From NCBI RefSeq assembly GCF_019455445.1, contig NZ_JAHWUS010000002.1, positions 1 to 64,000 of the forward strand: a stretch of DNA of 64,000 bases, in the 5' to 3' direction. Made by a program: the position numbers and the translations under genes. Of this stretch, positions 24,420-33,642 are shown in pieces. The notes beneath the pieces were generated by a model that saw only the letters and a list, made by a program, of their open reading frames with translations, was not told the DNA's origin and did not search any database. This DNA comes from Pseudaquidulcibacter saccharophilus. Lineage in GTDB: Bacteria > Pseudomonadota > Alphaproteobacteria > Caulobacterales > Aquidulcibacteraceae. The first letter of the stretch is position 1; every line of letters begins with the position of its first letter.

Positions 24420-26570
24420 TTAATTCTTCAAATAACGTAGATACTCGTCACTCTTGTAATATGAGCCTTCTTTGTGGCCATAATAGCTTGATTGACGGTA
24501 ATTAACCTGGGTAAGAACCAAGCCAGCAAGGTTTGCATTTGAATCTTCAATAATGTTTGCCGCAGCACTTGTGGCACGTTTTGGTGTCTTTCGCCAACGT
24601 GACAATAGAATTGTTGCATCAGCCAATTTAGTCAATGGACGGCTATCTGAAACCGGAAGCAAAGGTGCGGTATCAAAGATAATAAGGTCATAGCGGCCTT
24701 TTAAAACTTCAATTGCTTTTTTCATGCCTTCAGAGCCAAAAATATCACGTGCGGTCGCAGAGCCTTCTGACATCAGGATATAATCAACACCAGTTTTGTC
24801 ATGTTGTATGATTTCATCAAGAGACGCATCATTGTTCAAATATTCAAGCAAACCTGCCTGCGGGCGTGAAGCAACAGTAGAACTTAGCGATTGTCTTCTG
24901 ATATCACAATCCACAACTAAAACAGACTGACCAGACAATGCGGCAACGGTCGCCATACAAATTGAAGTCGTTGTTTTACCTTCTTTCGGGAACGCAGAAG
25001 TGATAGCAACAGTTTTTACGGATTCACCGGCCTTGGAATACAAAATTGTTGCACGCAAAGAACGGAAACCTTCAGCAAATGTTGAAAGCGGGTTTTGGAT
25101 AATATAATCGCGCGGCGTGCCTTTAAACTTGCTCATAAGTTTAAGGGTTGAGCGAAGGTCATAGATACTGCCAAGGTATTGAATGCCAAGTTTTTGTTCA
25201 ACATCATTTGCAGAATTTATGCCAACATCAAATAATTTGCGGATTATGAAATAAACCAAACCTGCAAATATACCACACATTATGCCAAGTAGGATTACAA
25301 GTGATTTAATAGGTGAACTAGGGCGGCTTGGAACAGCTGCATTTGAAACTATTCTCGCATCGGCCTTGATACCGCCTTCACGAGCCGCGATTTCTTTGGA
25401 TTTATCCAAATAAGTCTCATAAAGAGTTTGTGCAGAGTTCGCCTGTGTTTGTAAATTGTTCAATTGGCTTGCGTATTGGTTGTTATGCGCCAAAGTTGAT
25501 TGGGCGTTTGCCAATGCGCTTTGCATAGATGCTAGCTTATCACGTTTAACAATATACTGCCCATATAAGTCATTTACGATACGGTTGGTTTCAGCATTGA
25601 TGTTTTTATCAATTACAATAACCTTCTGCGAGGCTTCCATATATTTAGGGTGTTTAGGGCCATAACGTGTTGCAAGGCTTGCAAGATCAGATGCTGCTTC
25701 GGCACGTCTTGTTTTAAGGCTTTGAATAACGCTTGAATCAAGTGCGTCCGAACCATTAGCCATACTTCTGCCAGATGTAGCTTTGGCAACTTCCCAACGT
25801 GATTTTGCTTCGGCAGCTTCAGAAGAAAGTTGTGCAACTTGCTGCGAATACAAGGAAATATCTTGCTCAATCATTCTGATGCCATCAGGGCTTCTTAGTT
25901 GATTAGAAAGCTTAAAGTTTTCCAAAGTTTCTTTGGCAGCAAAAGCCTGATCGCGAAGTTTGCTTTCGTTTTGTGAAACTAGCAATTTAGCATTATTGGT
26001 TGCGACCAATTTTGCATCCAATTGTTGTTCGATATATAGGCGCGCCCACTCATTCGCAATTCGTGCCGATTTTTCAGCAGAAAGTGAATTATAATTGATA
26101 TCGATAACGCGGGTTAAGCCAACACGTTTAACCAAAAGTCCAGCTAATACACGGTTTACAACGCGTTCTTTCAATAATTGAGAGTTTGCATTCTGTGCAG
26201 CAGTACCCGCATATTGACCTGCAAATTCTGGATCGTCATATAATCTAAGTGAATTTATTACGGCTTCGGCAATTGACGAAGATTTTAAAACCTCAACCTC
26301 GGTATCAACCTGCGCGGTGTCGGTAGGCAAACCAGATACAACTGAATCATTGGTAAGTTCGTTATAAGGTCTTGGATCAATGATGATTGATGATGTCGCA
26401 GTATATCTTTTAGGTGCTTGAAGATTGGGAACGATTACCGCAACCGCCACAATTGCAGAGATAAGCAATATAGACGCCAAAAAGCGCATAAAATCAGCAA
26501 ACAAAGACCCTAAATCAAAGGGCGATATCATCGGCAGATTTTCGTCAACAGTATCTTGTTTTCTTATCAT
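24420..26570 (-). CDS. ExoP/Wzc-like polysaccharide co-polymerase and tyrosine autokinase
   Basis: This is a protein of about 716 residues. A Wzz-type domain between two membrane segments (near residues 30-50 and 425-445) holds a long periplasmic coiled coil. The BY-kinase domain has Walker A FPKEGKTTT (around 527-535), Walker A' VLVVDCDIRR and Walker B LIIFDTAPLLPVSD. The C-terminal 26 residues contain seven Tyr (YRQSSYYGHKEGSYY, then Y-L-R-Y), the expected autophosphorylation cluster. It controls EPS chain length and export. I used the ATG at 26570; a GTG at 26615 would add 15 residues without a ribosome site. It is downstream of the Wza-like and beta-barrel genes. Confidence 0.9.
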   Translation of the reverse strand: MIRKQDTVDENLPMISPFDLGSLFADFMRFLASILLISAIVAVAVIVPNLQAPKRYTATSSIIIDPRPYNELTNDSVVSGLPTDTAQVDTEVEVLKSSSIAEAVINSLRLYDDPEFAGQYAGTAAQNANSQLLKERVVNRVLAGLLVKRVGLTRVIDINYNSLSAEKSARIANEWARLYIEQQLDAKLVATNNAKLLVSQNESKLRDQAFAAKETLENFKLSNQLRSPDGIRMIEQDISLYSQQVAQLSSEAAEAKSRWEVAKATSGRSMANGSDALDSSVIQSLKTRRAEAASDLASLATRYGPKHPKYMEASQKVIVIDKNINAETNRIVNDLYGQYIVKRDKLASMQSALANAQSTLAHNNQYASQLNNLQTQANSAQTLYETYLDKSKEIAAREGGIKADARIVSNAAVPSRPSSPIKSLVILLGIMCGIFAGLVYFIIRKLFDVGINSANDVEQKLGIQYLGSIYDLRSTLKLMSKFKGTPRDYIIQNPLSTFAEGFRSLRATILYSKAGESVKTVAITSAFPKEGKTTTSICMATVAALSGQSVLVVDCDIRRQSLSSTVASRPQAGLLEYLNNDASLDEIIQHDKTGVDYILMSEGSATARDIFGSEGMKKAIEVLKGRYDLIIFDTAPLLPVSDSRPLTKLADATILLSRWRKTPKRATSAAANIIEDSNANLAGLVLTQVNYRQSSYYGHKEGSYYKSDEYLRYLKN

Positions 26571-26737
26571 TTCCAACTCTTCTGTACCGTCCTGATAATC
26601 CACACGGATTACCACACTAAATTTGTCTGGACACTTACTATTTCTATTTAGTTAATCGCAATTATAACGACTGAATAGCAATACAATCTGCCCGTTTTTT
26701 ATCGCAATATGCCAACATTAAGTCACTTTTTGACTTT

Positions 26738-27994
26738 TTAATAAGCATAAACCAAACCCAAGCCAATTACATTTGAGGTGTAATCAGCCACCGAATTGGC
26801 GCCTTTTGAGTCAAGTTTAGAATATTTATACATAAACTTTGCGACATAATTTCTATTAATTCTGTATATTGCATCAAGTGATACAGAGTTACGGTTATCA
26901 TTCCTGTCAATCAAAGAATAATCACCGGCTGAATTAGAAAAACCAACAGAAATTATTGAATTTCTGAAAAGCTCATAATCAACTTTGATGCCATAATTCG
27001 TGTATTTATAGCCAGGTAGCGCCGCAACCGTGCTTTCCTCTGTGCTTTGAGAGAAATCTACGGTAACGCTTGTTCTTCTTGTTGGATACCAACTTGCTTT
27101 ACCTGAATATGGTGAGCTGGAACGTGTTCCATAAAGTGGGTTATCGTAATTTTGATCCTGTTTACCAACTTTGATTTCACCAGTTATAAGGTCCGTAATG
27201 TCAAAACTTGTTCCAAGGTAAACGGCGTTACTTGTTGAATCTAGATTATTGACATTGTTGTCATAGCTTATTTTTCTAGGCTCATAAGAAACAAAAAATG
27301 ATAGGCTAGGGGAGGAGGCATATTCCGCACGAATTGAACCGCTAATTTCACTTCTGTCGCGATACGATTGATCGATTATTGTACCTTGAAACGATTTCAC
27401 ATTGCTGAATGAATATTTATCGTTATTGATTGTAAAAACGGTTCTTAGGCGGTTAAATTCTTTATTATAAGATAATTGGGAATTAAACCTTCTTACATCG
27501 ATGGTTTCTGCAGCATCAGTTACAGAATAGGTTTCGCCGCGCGGCTCACCATAACCAGAATAACCTAATTGGCCGCTAAGATAGTCAAAACCAATAATAT
27601 CAAGCTTTCCATTGGCCTGTGCTTTGAAATCGCTGAAGCTATTGGAGCTATTGCTAGTATATTCGCTATAGCCATAATTACCAAGGAACGACAAACTATG
27701 ACGTCCCCAATCAGAACTAATTCTAATTTCTGGTTTAATTGTAATTATGCTGTCTGATGTTTTATTGCTATTTAGATAATAAATATTGTCATTATATGCC
27801 GCATTAACCGCAATCTGTGGGAATGCGGTGAAACCACCCATTTTTATGCCAAGTGGTGCATATTCGTTTGGTACACGATTAGATACTGTTGCGTTTCTAT
27901 CACGAGCAAATGATGATTGAGCATAAGATGCATTAACAAAGCCAAGGCTTGTCGCCAGCATCAAAGACCCCAATAATAACCGCTTCGAAATCAT
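26738..27994 (-). CDS. Outer-membrane beta-barrel protein of the EPS operon
   Basis: This 418-residue protein has a signal peptide ending ASYA-QSS (residues 1-26). The rest has alternating short amphipathic strands rich in Tyr, Ser and Asn, and the C-terminus ends VIGLGLVYAY, a typical beta-barrel closing strand. It resembles the outer-membrane beta-barrel family (PF10082-like) often encoded next to Wza and Wzc genes in EPS clusters. Its role is inferred: an outer-membrane channel or assembly partner for polymer secretion. AGGG lies nine bases before the ATG. It sits 63 bases after the Wza-like gene and upstream of the ExoP-like gene on the same strand. Confidence 0.82.
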   Translation of the reverse strand: MISKRLLLGSLMLATSLGFVNASYAQSSFARDRNATVSNRVPNEYAPLGIKMGGFTAFPQIAVNAAYNDNIYYLNSNKTSDSIITIKPEIRISSDWGRHSLSFLGNYGYSEYTSNSSNSFSDFKAQANGKLDIIGFDYLSGQLGYSGYGEPRGETYSVTDAAETIDVRRFNSQLSYNKEFNRLRTVFTINNDKYSFSNVKSFQGTIIDQSYRDRSEISGSIRAEYASSPSLSFFVSYEPRKISYDNNVNNLDSTSNAVYLGTSFDITDLITGEIKVGKQDQNYDNPLYGTRSSSPYSGKASWYPTRRTSVTVDFSQSTEESTVAALPGYKYTNYGIKVDYELFRNSIISVGFSNSAGDYSLIDRNDNRNSVSLDAIYRINRNYVAKFMYKYSKLDSKGANSVADYTSNVIGLGLVYAY

Positions 27995-28057
27995 TAGATA
28001 TACCCTAGTAACAAATCCGTTTAAATCGCAGGATGTTGTTTGAAATTATATTAAACC

Positions 28058-28957
28058 TTAGAAAATTCGTTCCGCAATTCTTATGGTATCGCCAGGACTT
28101 ACGTAAATAATACCATTGATTGGAACTTCGGTTTCGACTTGCTCTTTTTCGTGTTTTACAAAAAACTTACGTTTGTCGGCACGGTATGTATATCCCCCGC
28201 CGATTGCGATTGCGTTATCAAGTACGAGGCCGGAACTATATGGGTACATTCCAGGTTTATTAACCTCACCAAGGATATAGAACGGTCTAAAGCCTATCAC
28301 TTCTGCGGTAACTTGTGGGTCACGCAAATATTCGCCTTTTAAAGCTTTGGTAACTGCCATACGAACTTGTTCAAGTGTTTTTCCAGATGCCTGAACTTCG
28401 CCGATAAGTGGGAAAGATACATTTCCTTCGCTTGAAACCGCGAATTCACCGCTAAGATCGGGTTCGCCGTAAACGCTAATACGAACCTTGTCACCTACAC
28501 CAAGTTTATAGAAATTTTTAACATCAATTGGTTCTGGGTCGGGACGTGTAGAATATGTGATGTTATTTTGTGATGTTGTATAGGCTTGATTGGCAATAGC
28601 ATCCATTTCCGCCGGATTTTTTGCCTCGGCCACGATTGCATTAGGCTGCGGCGCAGCTTGCACTGGTGGGGCAACATCTGCAGGCTTTTTCATAAAGCCA
28701 AGCATAGGTTTTTTTTCAGGCTTTGGCGCTTTTACTGGTTTTGCTTGTGGTGCAGGTGCCGCCACAACTTCAGCAGAAGGGGAAGACACTTCTTCTGAGC
28801 TATAATTACCACTAACTTTAATTGAATTTGCACGCGCCAACTGATCTTTCGCAATTACATCTTCGCTAAACGGTTTTAGCGCAGCATCAGTCGATTGGCA
28901 GCCCGCTACGCAAAGCACAGCCGAGCATATAAAAAGTTTAATAAACTTCTTGTGCAT
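28058..28957 (-). CDS. Wza/ExoF-type polysaccharide export lipoprotein
   Basis: This is a protein of about 299 residues. Its lipobox VAGC gives lipidation at Cys20, followed by a Pro/Ala/Lys-rich linker of about 60 residues (KPVKAPKPEKKP, VAPPVQAAPQP). The poly-export domain (KLGVGDKVRISVYGEPDLSG) and one SLBB-like domain (GEVNKPGMYPYSSG) come next. The family forms the periplasmic/outer-membrane channel for EPS export. The long low-complexity linker between the lipid anchor and the poly-export domain is unusual. I chose the ATG at 28957 (MHKKFIKLF) because it places the lipobox correctly; upstream GTG/ATG/TTG codons are alternatives. Confidence 0.87.
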   Translation of the reverse strand: MHKKFIKLFICSAVLCVAGCQSTDAALKPFSEDVIAKDQLARANSIKVSGNYSSEEVSSPSAEVVAAPAPQAKPVKAPKPEKKPMLGFMKKPADVAPPVQAAPQPNAIVAEAKNPAEMDAIANQAYTTSQNNITYSTRPDPEPIDVKNFYKLGVGDKVRISVYGEPDLSGEFAVSSEGNVSFPLIGEVQASGKTLEQVRMAVTKALKGEYLRDPQVTAEVIGFRPFYILGEVNKPGMYPYSSGLVLDNAIAIGGGYTYRADKRKFFVKHEKEQVETEVPINGIIYVSPGDTIRIAERIF

Positions 28958-28991
28958 TACCAATATCCCCATCACCAATTTATACTTTTAG

Positions 28992-29759
28992 TTACACGTT
29001 AGAATCATTTAAATCAATCTTTAAATTATTCTGATTCACTTGTATTATTTTATATTTATCAGATTTAATATAGATTGCAGAAAGTTTTCCAGTCGCAAAT
29101 GCCCCTGTATCAATCCCAATTCTGGTTCTTGTTACAACAGGATCAGTAACAATAGTATGACCATGAACGACCATATATGAGCTTGGTTTGCGATGGTTTA
29201 GAAATTCATCCCTTATTCCGGTTAAATCTTGTTCGTTTTGCTTGTCTAATGACACACTTGGACGCACGCCAGCATGGACAAAAAGAAAGTCGCCGGCAAC
29301 AAAATAATTCTCCAAATTATTGTAGAAAACATAATGTTTTTGCGGCAAGTTTTTGGTTAATTCCTCTTGCACCTGATGCCAATAGGTTTCATTATTTGTA
29401 CGTGAAATTATTGGCACGCCATAAGACGCAAGGCACGTATCACCACCATATTTACACCACGATAACCCGAAACTATAATCTTCTAGGAAATAAAGGATGG
29501 CGCGTTCATGATTTCCTTTTAGAAATATAGTTTCACCGAATGAACTTCTATTGGGGTGATTGTCAAAATTGCTAAGAAAATCAATAACTTCTTTTGACTT
29601 CATGCCGCGGTCTATATAATCACCAAGAAAAATTAGCCGTGGTTTTACGGAAGATTTGGCGAATTCATCGACCAATCTGTCAATCATCATTTCTAATAGA
29701 TCCAACCGGCCATGAATGTCGCCAATTGCTACGGTTGGGAAGTCGATATTGTAATTCAT
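28992..29759 (-). CDS. Serine/threonine-phosphatase-like metallophosphoesterase
   Basis: This 255-residue cytosolic protein has the full metallophosphoesterase signature: AIGDIHGRLDLL (GDxHG), IFLGDYIDRG (GDxxDRG), LKGNHER (GNHE), then VHAGVRPS and the late VHGHTIV. It resembles bacterial PPP-family phosphatases such as PrpA/PrpB and Ap4A-hydrolase relatives. As the first gene of the Wza/beta-barrel/ExoP operon it may remove phosphate from EPS regulatory proteins, but that is inference. I set the start at the ATG at 29759, after a TTG six codons upstream, because the conserved domain begins shortly after it. The ribosome site is weak. Confidence 0.85.
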   Translation of the reverse strand: MNYNIDFPTVAIGDIHGRLDLLEMMIDRLVDEFAKSSVKPRLIFLGDYIDRGMKSKEVIDFLSNFDNHPNRSSFGETIFLKGNHERAILYFLEDYSFGLSWCKYGGDTCLASYGVPIISRTNNETYWHQVQEELTKNLPQKHYVFYNNLENYFVAGDFLFVHAGVRPSVSLDKQNEQDLTGIRDEFLNHRKPSSYMVVHGHTIVTDPVVTRTRIGIDTGAFATGKLSAIYIKSDKYKIIQVNQNNLKIDLNDSNV

Positions 29760-29828
29760 AATTCGATTATAAACCAAAAATAAAACACATAATTACCATA
29801 TTAAAAAAATTGCAGCAAATTTTTCAAG

Positions 29829-29866
29829 CGCTATTATTTAAGCGATTTATGCCTAAATAATAAGCG
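29829..29866. promoter_or_regulatory. Imperfect inverted repeat upstream of the EPS export operon
   Basis: CGCTATTATTTA (29829-29840) and TAAATAATAAGCG (29854-29866) are complementary apart from one bulged base, with a 13-base spacer. The site is about 70-105 bases before the phosphoesterase start, where an operator would be expected. Operator function is inferred from position and symmetry. Confidence 0.4.
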
Positions 29867-29974
29867 AATTTCCGCCTAATTAGACAATAGTAATTTATAA
29901 AATAAAAGAATTTAATAACGCATATCTAAGCTTTATAAAAAAGTGTAATTCTGCTCACCCTAAAATTTAACAAT

Positions 29975-30000
29975 AAAAAAAGCCCCCTTGCGGGGGCTTC
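29975..30000 (-). terminator. Intrinsic terminator of the tRNA-Ser gene
   Basis: On the minus strand an 8-base-pair stem, with GCCCCC (29982-29987) and GGGGGC (29992-29997) as its core arms and a four-base loop, is followed by seven T. It lies directly downstream of tRNA-Ser. Confidence 0.88.
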
Positions 30001-30007
30001 TTGATTA

Positions 30008-30097
30008 TGGCGGACAGGGTGGGATTCGAACCCACGGTAGACTTCCACCTACGGCGGTTTTCAAGACCGCTGCCTTAAACCGCTCGGCCACCTGTCC
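30008..30097 (-). tRNA. tRNA-Ser, anticodon TGA
   Basis: This is a 90-nucleotide type II tRNA on the minus strand. The 5' acceptor strand GGACAGG pairs with CCTGTCC, the discriminator base is G and a CCA end is encoded. The anticodon stem-loop GCGGTCTTGAAAACCGC gives anticodon TGA (reads UCA and related Ser codons). A long variable arm (GTAGGTGGAAGTCTACC) and the T-loop GGTTCGAATCC are present. Confidence 0.95.
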
Positions 30098-30202
30098 TTG
30101 CCTATAAAGCGGTTGAAACGACATATAGATAAGGCAAAAACCTTGCAAGCCCTAATCGCAGCATTTTGGTGTGCCGTTGCAGACAAATAGCTGTTTTGGT
30201 GC

Positions 30203-30232
30203 AAAAAAAGCGGCGGTTATTACACCGCCGCT
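30203..30232 (-). terminator. Intrinsic terminator of the MHS transporter gene
   Basis: Perfect 9-base arms AGCGGCGGT (30209-30217) and ACCGCCGCT (30224-30232) flank a six-base loop. On the minus strand the stem is followed by seven T (30203-30209). It lies about 80 bases past the transporter stop. Confidence 0.87.
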
Positions 30233-30310
30233 GAAAAGAGGGACTAATGATATATAAAGCATCGTGCGAAAAATTGGATACCGATTTCCCGCACATTGAT
30301 GCGATATAGA

Positions 30311-31981
30311 CTAGTCAATATTGCGCTTATAAGTTTCTGGTAGGAATAGCATACCAAGAACAAAAGTCGCAGCCGCAATAATGACTGGGTACCAAAGGCC
30401 ATGATAAATATCGCCTTTGGCCGCCACCATCGCAAATGAGATGGTAGGCAAGAATCCGCCGAACCAGCCGTTACCGATGTGATATGGCAATGACATAGAG
30501 GTGTAGCGAATATTGGTAGGGAACAATTCGACAAGCATCGCCGCGATTGGTCCATAAACCATGGTTACAAGCAGAACCAAATAGAACAGAATTGCAATAA
30601 CCATTGGTTTATTCATGGTTTTTGGATCTGCTTTTTCAGGATAGCCTGCAGTTTTAAGATCGCCTTTAACAGCGTCTTGGAACTTTTTGATTGCGTCTTT
30701 TTTCGCGTCACCTTTTAATGTTTCCACTTTTGGTGCTTCGAAAACTTTATCGCCAATTTTAACAACCGCTGTTGTGCCAGCAGGTGCATCTTGTTGAGCA
30801 TAGCTTACAGCTTGTTTAGCAAGGAAGTTCTTCGCAACGTCGCAAGATTTGCTATCAAATTTTTGTTTACCCACAGGGTCAAACTGAATAGAGCAATCTG
30901 CTTTGTTCACGACAACTGTTACTGGTGAAGATGAAACCGCTTTCGCATATGCAGGGTTAGCGGCCGCAGTTAATGCCTTAAATACTGGGAAATAAGTCAC
31001 AGCAGCAAGGATCAAGCCAACCATAATGATTGGTTTACGACCAATTTTATCAGACAACCAACCAAAGATTACGAAGAATGGTGTGCCAAGTGCCAATGCA
31101 ATTGCAATTAGGATGTTGGCTTCAAGAGAGTCGATTTTAAGCGTTTTTTCAAGGAAGAATAACGCATAGAATTGACCAGAATACCAAACAACTGCCTGAC
31201 CTGCTACTGCACCAAACAAGCAGATTAGAACGTATTTCAAATTGCCCCATTTACCAAATGCTTCGGTAAGAGGTGCTTTTGAACGTGTGCCTTCATCTTT
31301 CATTTTTTGGTAAACAGGTGACTCGCTTAGTTTCAAGCGGATAACCATAGATACGGCAAGCAAGAAAATGGAAACAAGGAATGGAATACGCCAGCCCCAG
31401 TTTTCAAAGGTTTCTTTTGGCATACCAACTTTACATGCCATAACCACCAAAAGTGCTGCAAACAAACCGAATGTTGCGGTTGTTTGGATCCAAGAGGTGT
31501 AAAGACCACGTTTGTCGTTTGGCGCGTGTTCCGCAACATAGGTTGCCGCACCACCGTATTCACCACCCAATGCAAGACCTTGGATAAGGCGCATTACAAG
31601 CAATAGGATTGGTGCACCGATGTTAAGAACATCAAAACCAGGAAGAACACCAACGCCAAATGTTGATAGACCCATTAAACCCATTGTTACCAAGAAGGTA
31701 TTTTTACGACCAACAAGGTCGCCGATGCGTCCAAAAACGATTGCACCGAACGGACGAACCGCAAAGCCAGCAGCAAATGCAGCAAGTGCAAAAATAAAGC
31801 CGGTGGTTTCGTCAACGTTTGAGAAGAAATGTTTTGAGATTTGAGAAGCAAGAAGACCATAAAGATAGAAATCATACCATTCAAAAACTGTACCTAATGA
31901 GGATGCCCCGATAACAAGCTTTTCGTCTTGTAGCGCCTTGTGGTGCTTCGGCAGGTCCTCATATTCTTTTTCTGTAATCAT
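30311..31981 (-). CDS. MFS transporter, metabolite:H+ symporter (MHS) family, with large inserted loop
   Basis: This 556-residue permease begins with the MHS pattern GTVFEWYDFYLYGLLAS and RPFGAIVFGRIGDLVGRK, and ends with FPTNIRYTSMSLPYHIGNGWFGG, all strongly conserved in the family of organic-acid and osmolyte symporters. Typical MHS proteins are about 430-450 residues. The extra length is a hydrophilic Lys/Ala-rich segment at about 339-455 between late membrane helices, containing two Cys (KADCSIQF, SKSCDVAK). The substrate is not evident. It is downstream of a DcaP-like porin on the same strand, so the two may form one uptake route across both membranes. Confidence 0.87.
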   Translation of the reverse strand: MITEKEYEDLPKHHKALQDEKLVIGASSLGTVFEWYDFYLYGLLASQISKHFFSNVDETTGFIFALAAFAAGFAVRPFGAIVFGRIGDLVGRKNTFLVTMGLMGLSTFGVGVLPGFDVLNIGAPILLLVMRLIQGLALGGEYGGAATYVAEHAPNDKRGLYTSWIQTTATFGLFAALLVVMACKVGMPKETFENWGWRIPFLVSIFLLAVSMVIRLKLSESPVYQKMKDEGTRSKAPLTEAFGKWGNLKYVLICLFGAVAGQAVVWYSGQFYALFFLEKTLKIDSLEANILIAIALALGTPFFVIFGWLSDKIGRKPIIMVGLILAAVTYFPVFKALTAAANPAYAKAVSSSPVTVVVNKADCSIQFDPVGKQKFDSKSCDVAKNFLAKQAVSYAQQDAPAGTTAVVKIGDKVFEAPKVETLKGDAKKDAIKKFQDAVKGDLKTAGYPEKADPKTMNKPMVIAILFYLVLLVTMVYGPIAAMLVELFPTNIRYTSMSLPYHIGNGWFGGFLPTISFAMVAAKGDIYHGLWYPVIIAAATFVLGMLFLPETYKRNID

Positions 31982-32098
31982 TAAAATACTCCCTTGTATT
32001 TATAGGTATAGTCATACCATTGGCGTTGACGCCAAATGGCAGAAGCCTCTTTGGGCATATTATTTATGCCTCTATTTAAATTATATTATGGGGAGGAG

Positions 32099-32125
32099 TT
32101 CAGGCTGAAATAAATTCAGCCTGAA
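32099..32125 (-). promoter_or_regulatory. Perfect hairpin between porin and MHS transporter genes
   Basis: Perfect 11-base arms TTCAGGCTGAA (32099-32109) and TTCAGCCTGAA (32115-32125) flank a five-base loop. There is no T-run on either strand. It lies 20 bases after the porin stop and probably acts as a processing or partial termination signal that keeps porin mRNA above transporter mRNA. Confidence 0.65.
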
Positions 32126-32145
32126 ACAAATTAGTTTGATAGCAA

Positions 32146-33477
32146 TTAGAATGCGTATTTTGCAGCGAATTCAATTCTATCAATTGTGCCATTAACGCCG
32201 CCAAATAATTCTCTTTCGGCGTGGCGATATTCAACACCGAAATCAACTTTTGGAACCGGTGAATAGAAATAGTTGATGGCAATGCTATCAAGGCGTTTTG
32301 TGATTGATGATGGGTTTGTAACCACATCTGGTAAATCAGCCTGATGCAAACCTGCCATAATGTTGATGCGTGAAGTTGGTGAAACCGCAAATTTAACAGA
32401 TGCAAATGCGTTAGTTGTCGCAATTGCTTCAAGGCTGTTTGCAGTTGTAATCGCATCAGGCGTTGCCGCAGCAGCCATATAACGACCAATACCTTCACCA
32501 TAAGTAACCATGAAGGTTGCTTTATGTTGTTTTTTCGCACCAAATGGAATTGCACCCGCCGCAGAAACACCGGCACCGGTTGCAGTTTCATCAAATGTGC
32601 CGCTTGCGTTTACAACGCGCAATTGGCGACCAACAGCAGCAATCGAGAACTCACCAATAGAGTTTTTAAAGTTCAAACGTGCTGCAATATCTGGAACATT
32701 ATCGTCATCGTTTGAAGTCACAGAAGCCGAGTTAATAGCAGATGTAAGGGTTTGCGGGTTTTCAAGTGAAACCATGAAGTTCGCATTGTTTGAAATCTTT
32801 TTGGTATAACGAACAAGTGCTTGGCGAACGAACACTGTACCATCCAAAGTGCCTGCATAATCAGTTGATTCAGGAAGAACCGCAGGGTTTTGGAAAGTTG
32901 ACCAATCTTGACCAACAGTAATGTTATCAAGGGTTACGAATGCGCGGCGAAGGGCAGGGGCATACGCGTTGGTTGCGTTTTGTGTACCTGCACCAGGGCT
33001 CGCTTGGAAGTCGCCTTCGATATATGCAGTAAGCGTGTGACCAGCAAGGTTTGAGTTAACAGTTGCCGTCATACGGGTTTGTTTTGCGTTTGCAGTAAAC
33101 GCATTATAGCTTTTGCCATTGCCAACCGCGATACCCTGACCAAGGTAGAAATCGCGCAATGTGTCACTTGTTGGTTTGCCCGCAGAATATTCGGTGAAAG
33201 ATCCAACAGTTTTAACAAAGCCGCTAAATTTAACGGTTGGACCAGATGGCGCAGCAGCAGCAGCAGGTGCCGGAGCAGCGGCAGCAGCAGGCAACATATC
33301 CGGTTGATGTTTTGCTTTTGCAAGTTCGGTTTGAAGAACCGATACGGTTGCTTCTAATTGTTTAAGCCTAGCTTCTAATTCTACTTCTTTTGCAGATTGT
33401 GCAAACGCCGCAGCAGGTGCAGAAAGAGCAACCGCAGCAGTAGTAGCCAATAGAATCATTTTATTTCTAAGTTTCAT
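32146..33477 (-). CDS. DcaP-like outer-membrane porin
   Basis: This 443-residue protein has a signal peptide ending AAAFA-Q (about residue 26), then a short coiled-coil (EVELEARLKQLEATVSVLQ, about 31-49). An Ala/Pro-rich linker (62-80) leads to a beta-barrel that starts TVKFSGFVKTVGSF and ends IEFAAKYAF. A coiled-coil stalk plus barrel is the arrangement of DcaP-type trimeric porins, which take up anionic small molecules. I used the ATG at 33477, supported by GGGGAG seven bases upstream, not an upstream start at 33504. The linked MHS transporter suggests a shared substrate, perhaps an organic acid. Confidence 0.83.
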   Translation of the reverse strand: MKLRNKMILLATTAAVALSAPAAAFAQSAKEVELEARLKQLEATVSVLQTELAKAKHQPDMLPAAAAAPAPAAAAAPSGPTVKFSGFVKTVGSFTEYSAGKPTSDTLRDFYLGQGIAVGNGKSYNAFTANAKQTRMTATVNSNLAGHTLTAYIEGDFQASPGAGTQNATNAYAPALRRAFVTLDNITVGQDWSTFQNPAVLPESTDYAGTLDGTVFVRQALVRYTKKISNNANFMVSLENPQTLTSAINSASVTSNDDDNVPDIAARLNFKNSIGEFSIAAVGRQLRVVNASGTFDETATGAGVSAAGAIPFGAKKQHKATFMVTYGEGIGRYMAAAATPDAITTANSLEAIATTNAFASVKFAVSPTSRINIMAGLHQADLPDVVTNPSSITKRLDSIAINYFYSPVPKVDFGVEYRHAERELFGGVNGTIDRIEFAAKYAF

Positions 33478-33578
33478 GTTTCGCTCCCCTAAGGAATCCG
33501 GCAAATATTCTTTTGCATACTCTTATAGTTAGTATTACGGATTTGTATAATAATTGCTTTGAGAAACGTTTTCCGATA

Positions 33579-33596
33579 GATAGACAATGGTCTATC
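33579..33596. promoter_or_regulatory. Operator-like palindrome upstream of the porin gene
   Basis: GATAGAC (33579-33585) and GTCTATC (33590-33596) form a perfect 7-4-7 inverted repeat. It lies about 100 bases before the porin start, within the divergent promoter region shared with the LuxR-type regulator. Confidence 0.5.
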
Positions 33597-33608
33597 ATCC
33601 GAAAGACT

Positions 33609-33641
33609 GATAAAGCGCAGATAAAGCGCAGATAAAGCGCA
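33609..33641. repeat. Three tandem copies of an 11-base repeat
   Basis: GATAAAGCGCA is repeated three times without spacing (33609-33619, 33620-33630, 33631-33641). Eleven bases is close to one helical turn, so a protein bound to each copy would lie on one face of the DNA. It sits between divergent porin and response-regulator genes. Confidence 0.85.
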
Positions 33642-33642
33642 A

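Noticed and set aside
33609-33641. CRISPR-like array
   Set aside because: The repeats are 11 bases and contiguous, without spacers; no cas genes are visible.
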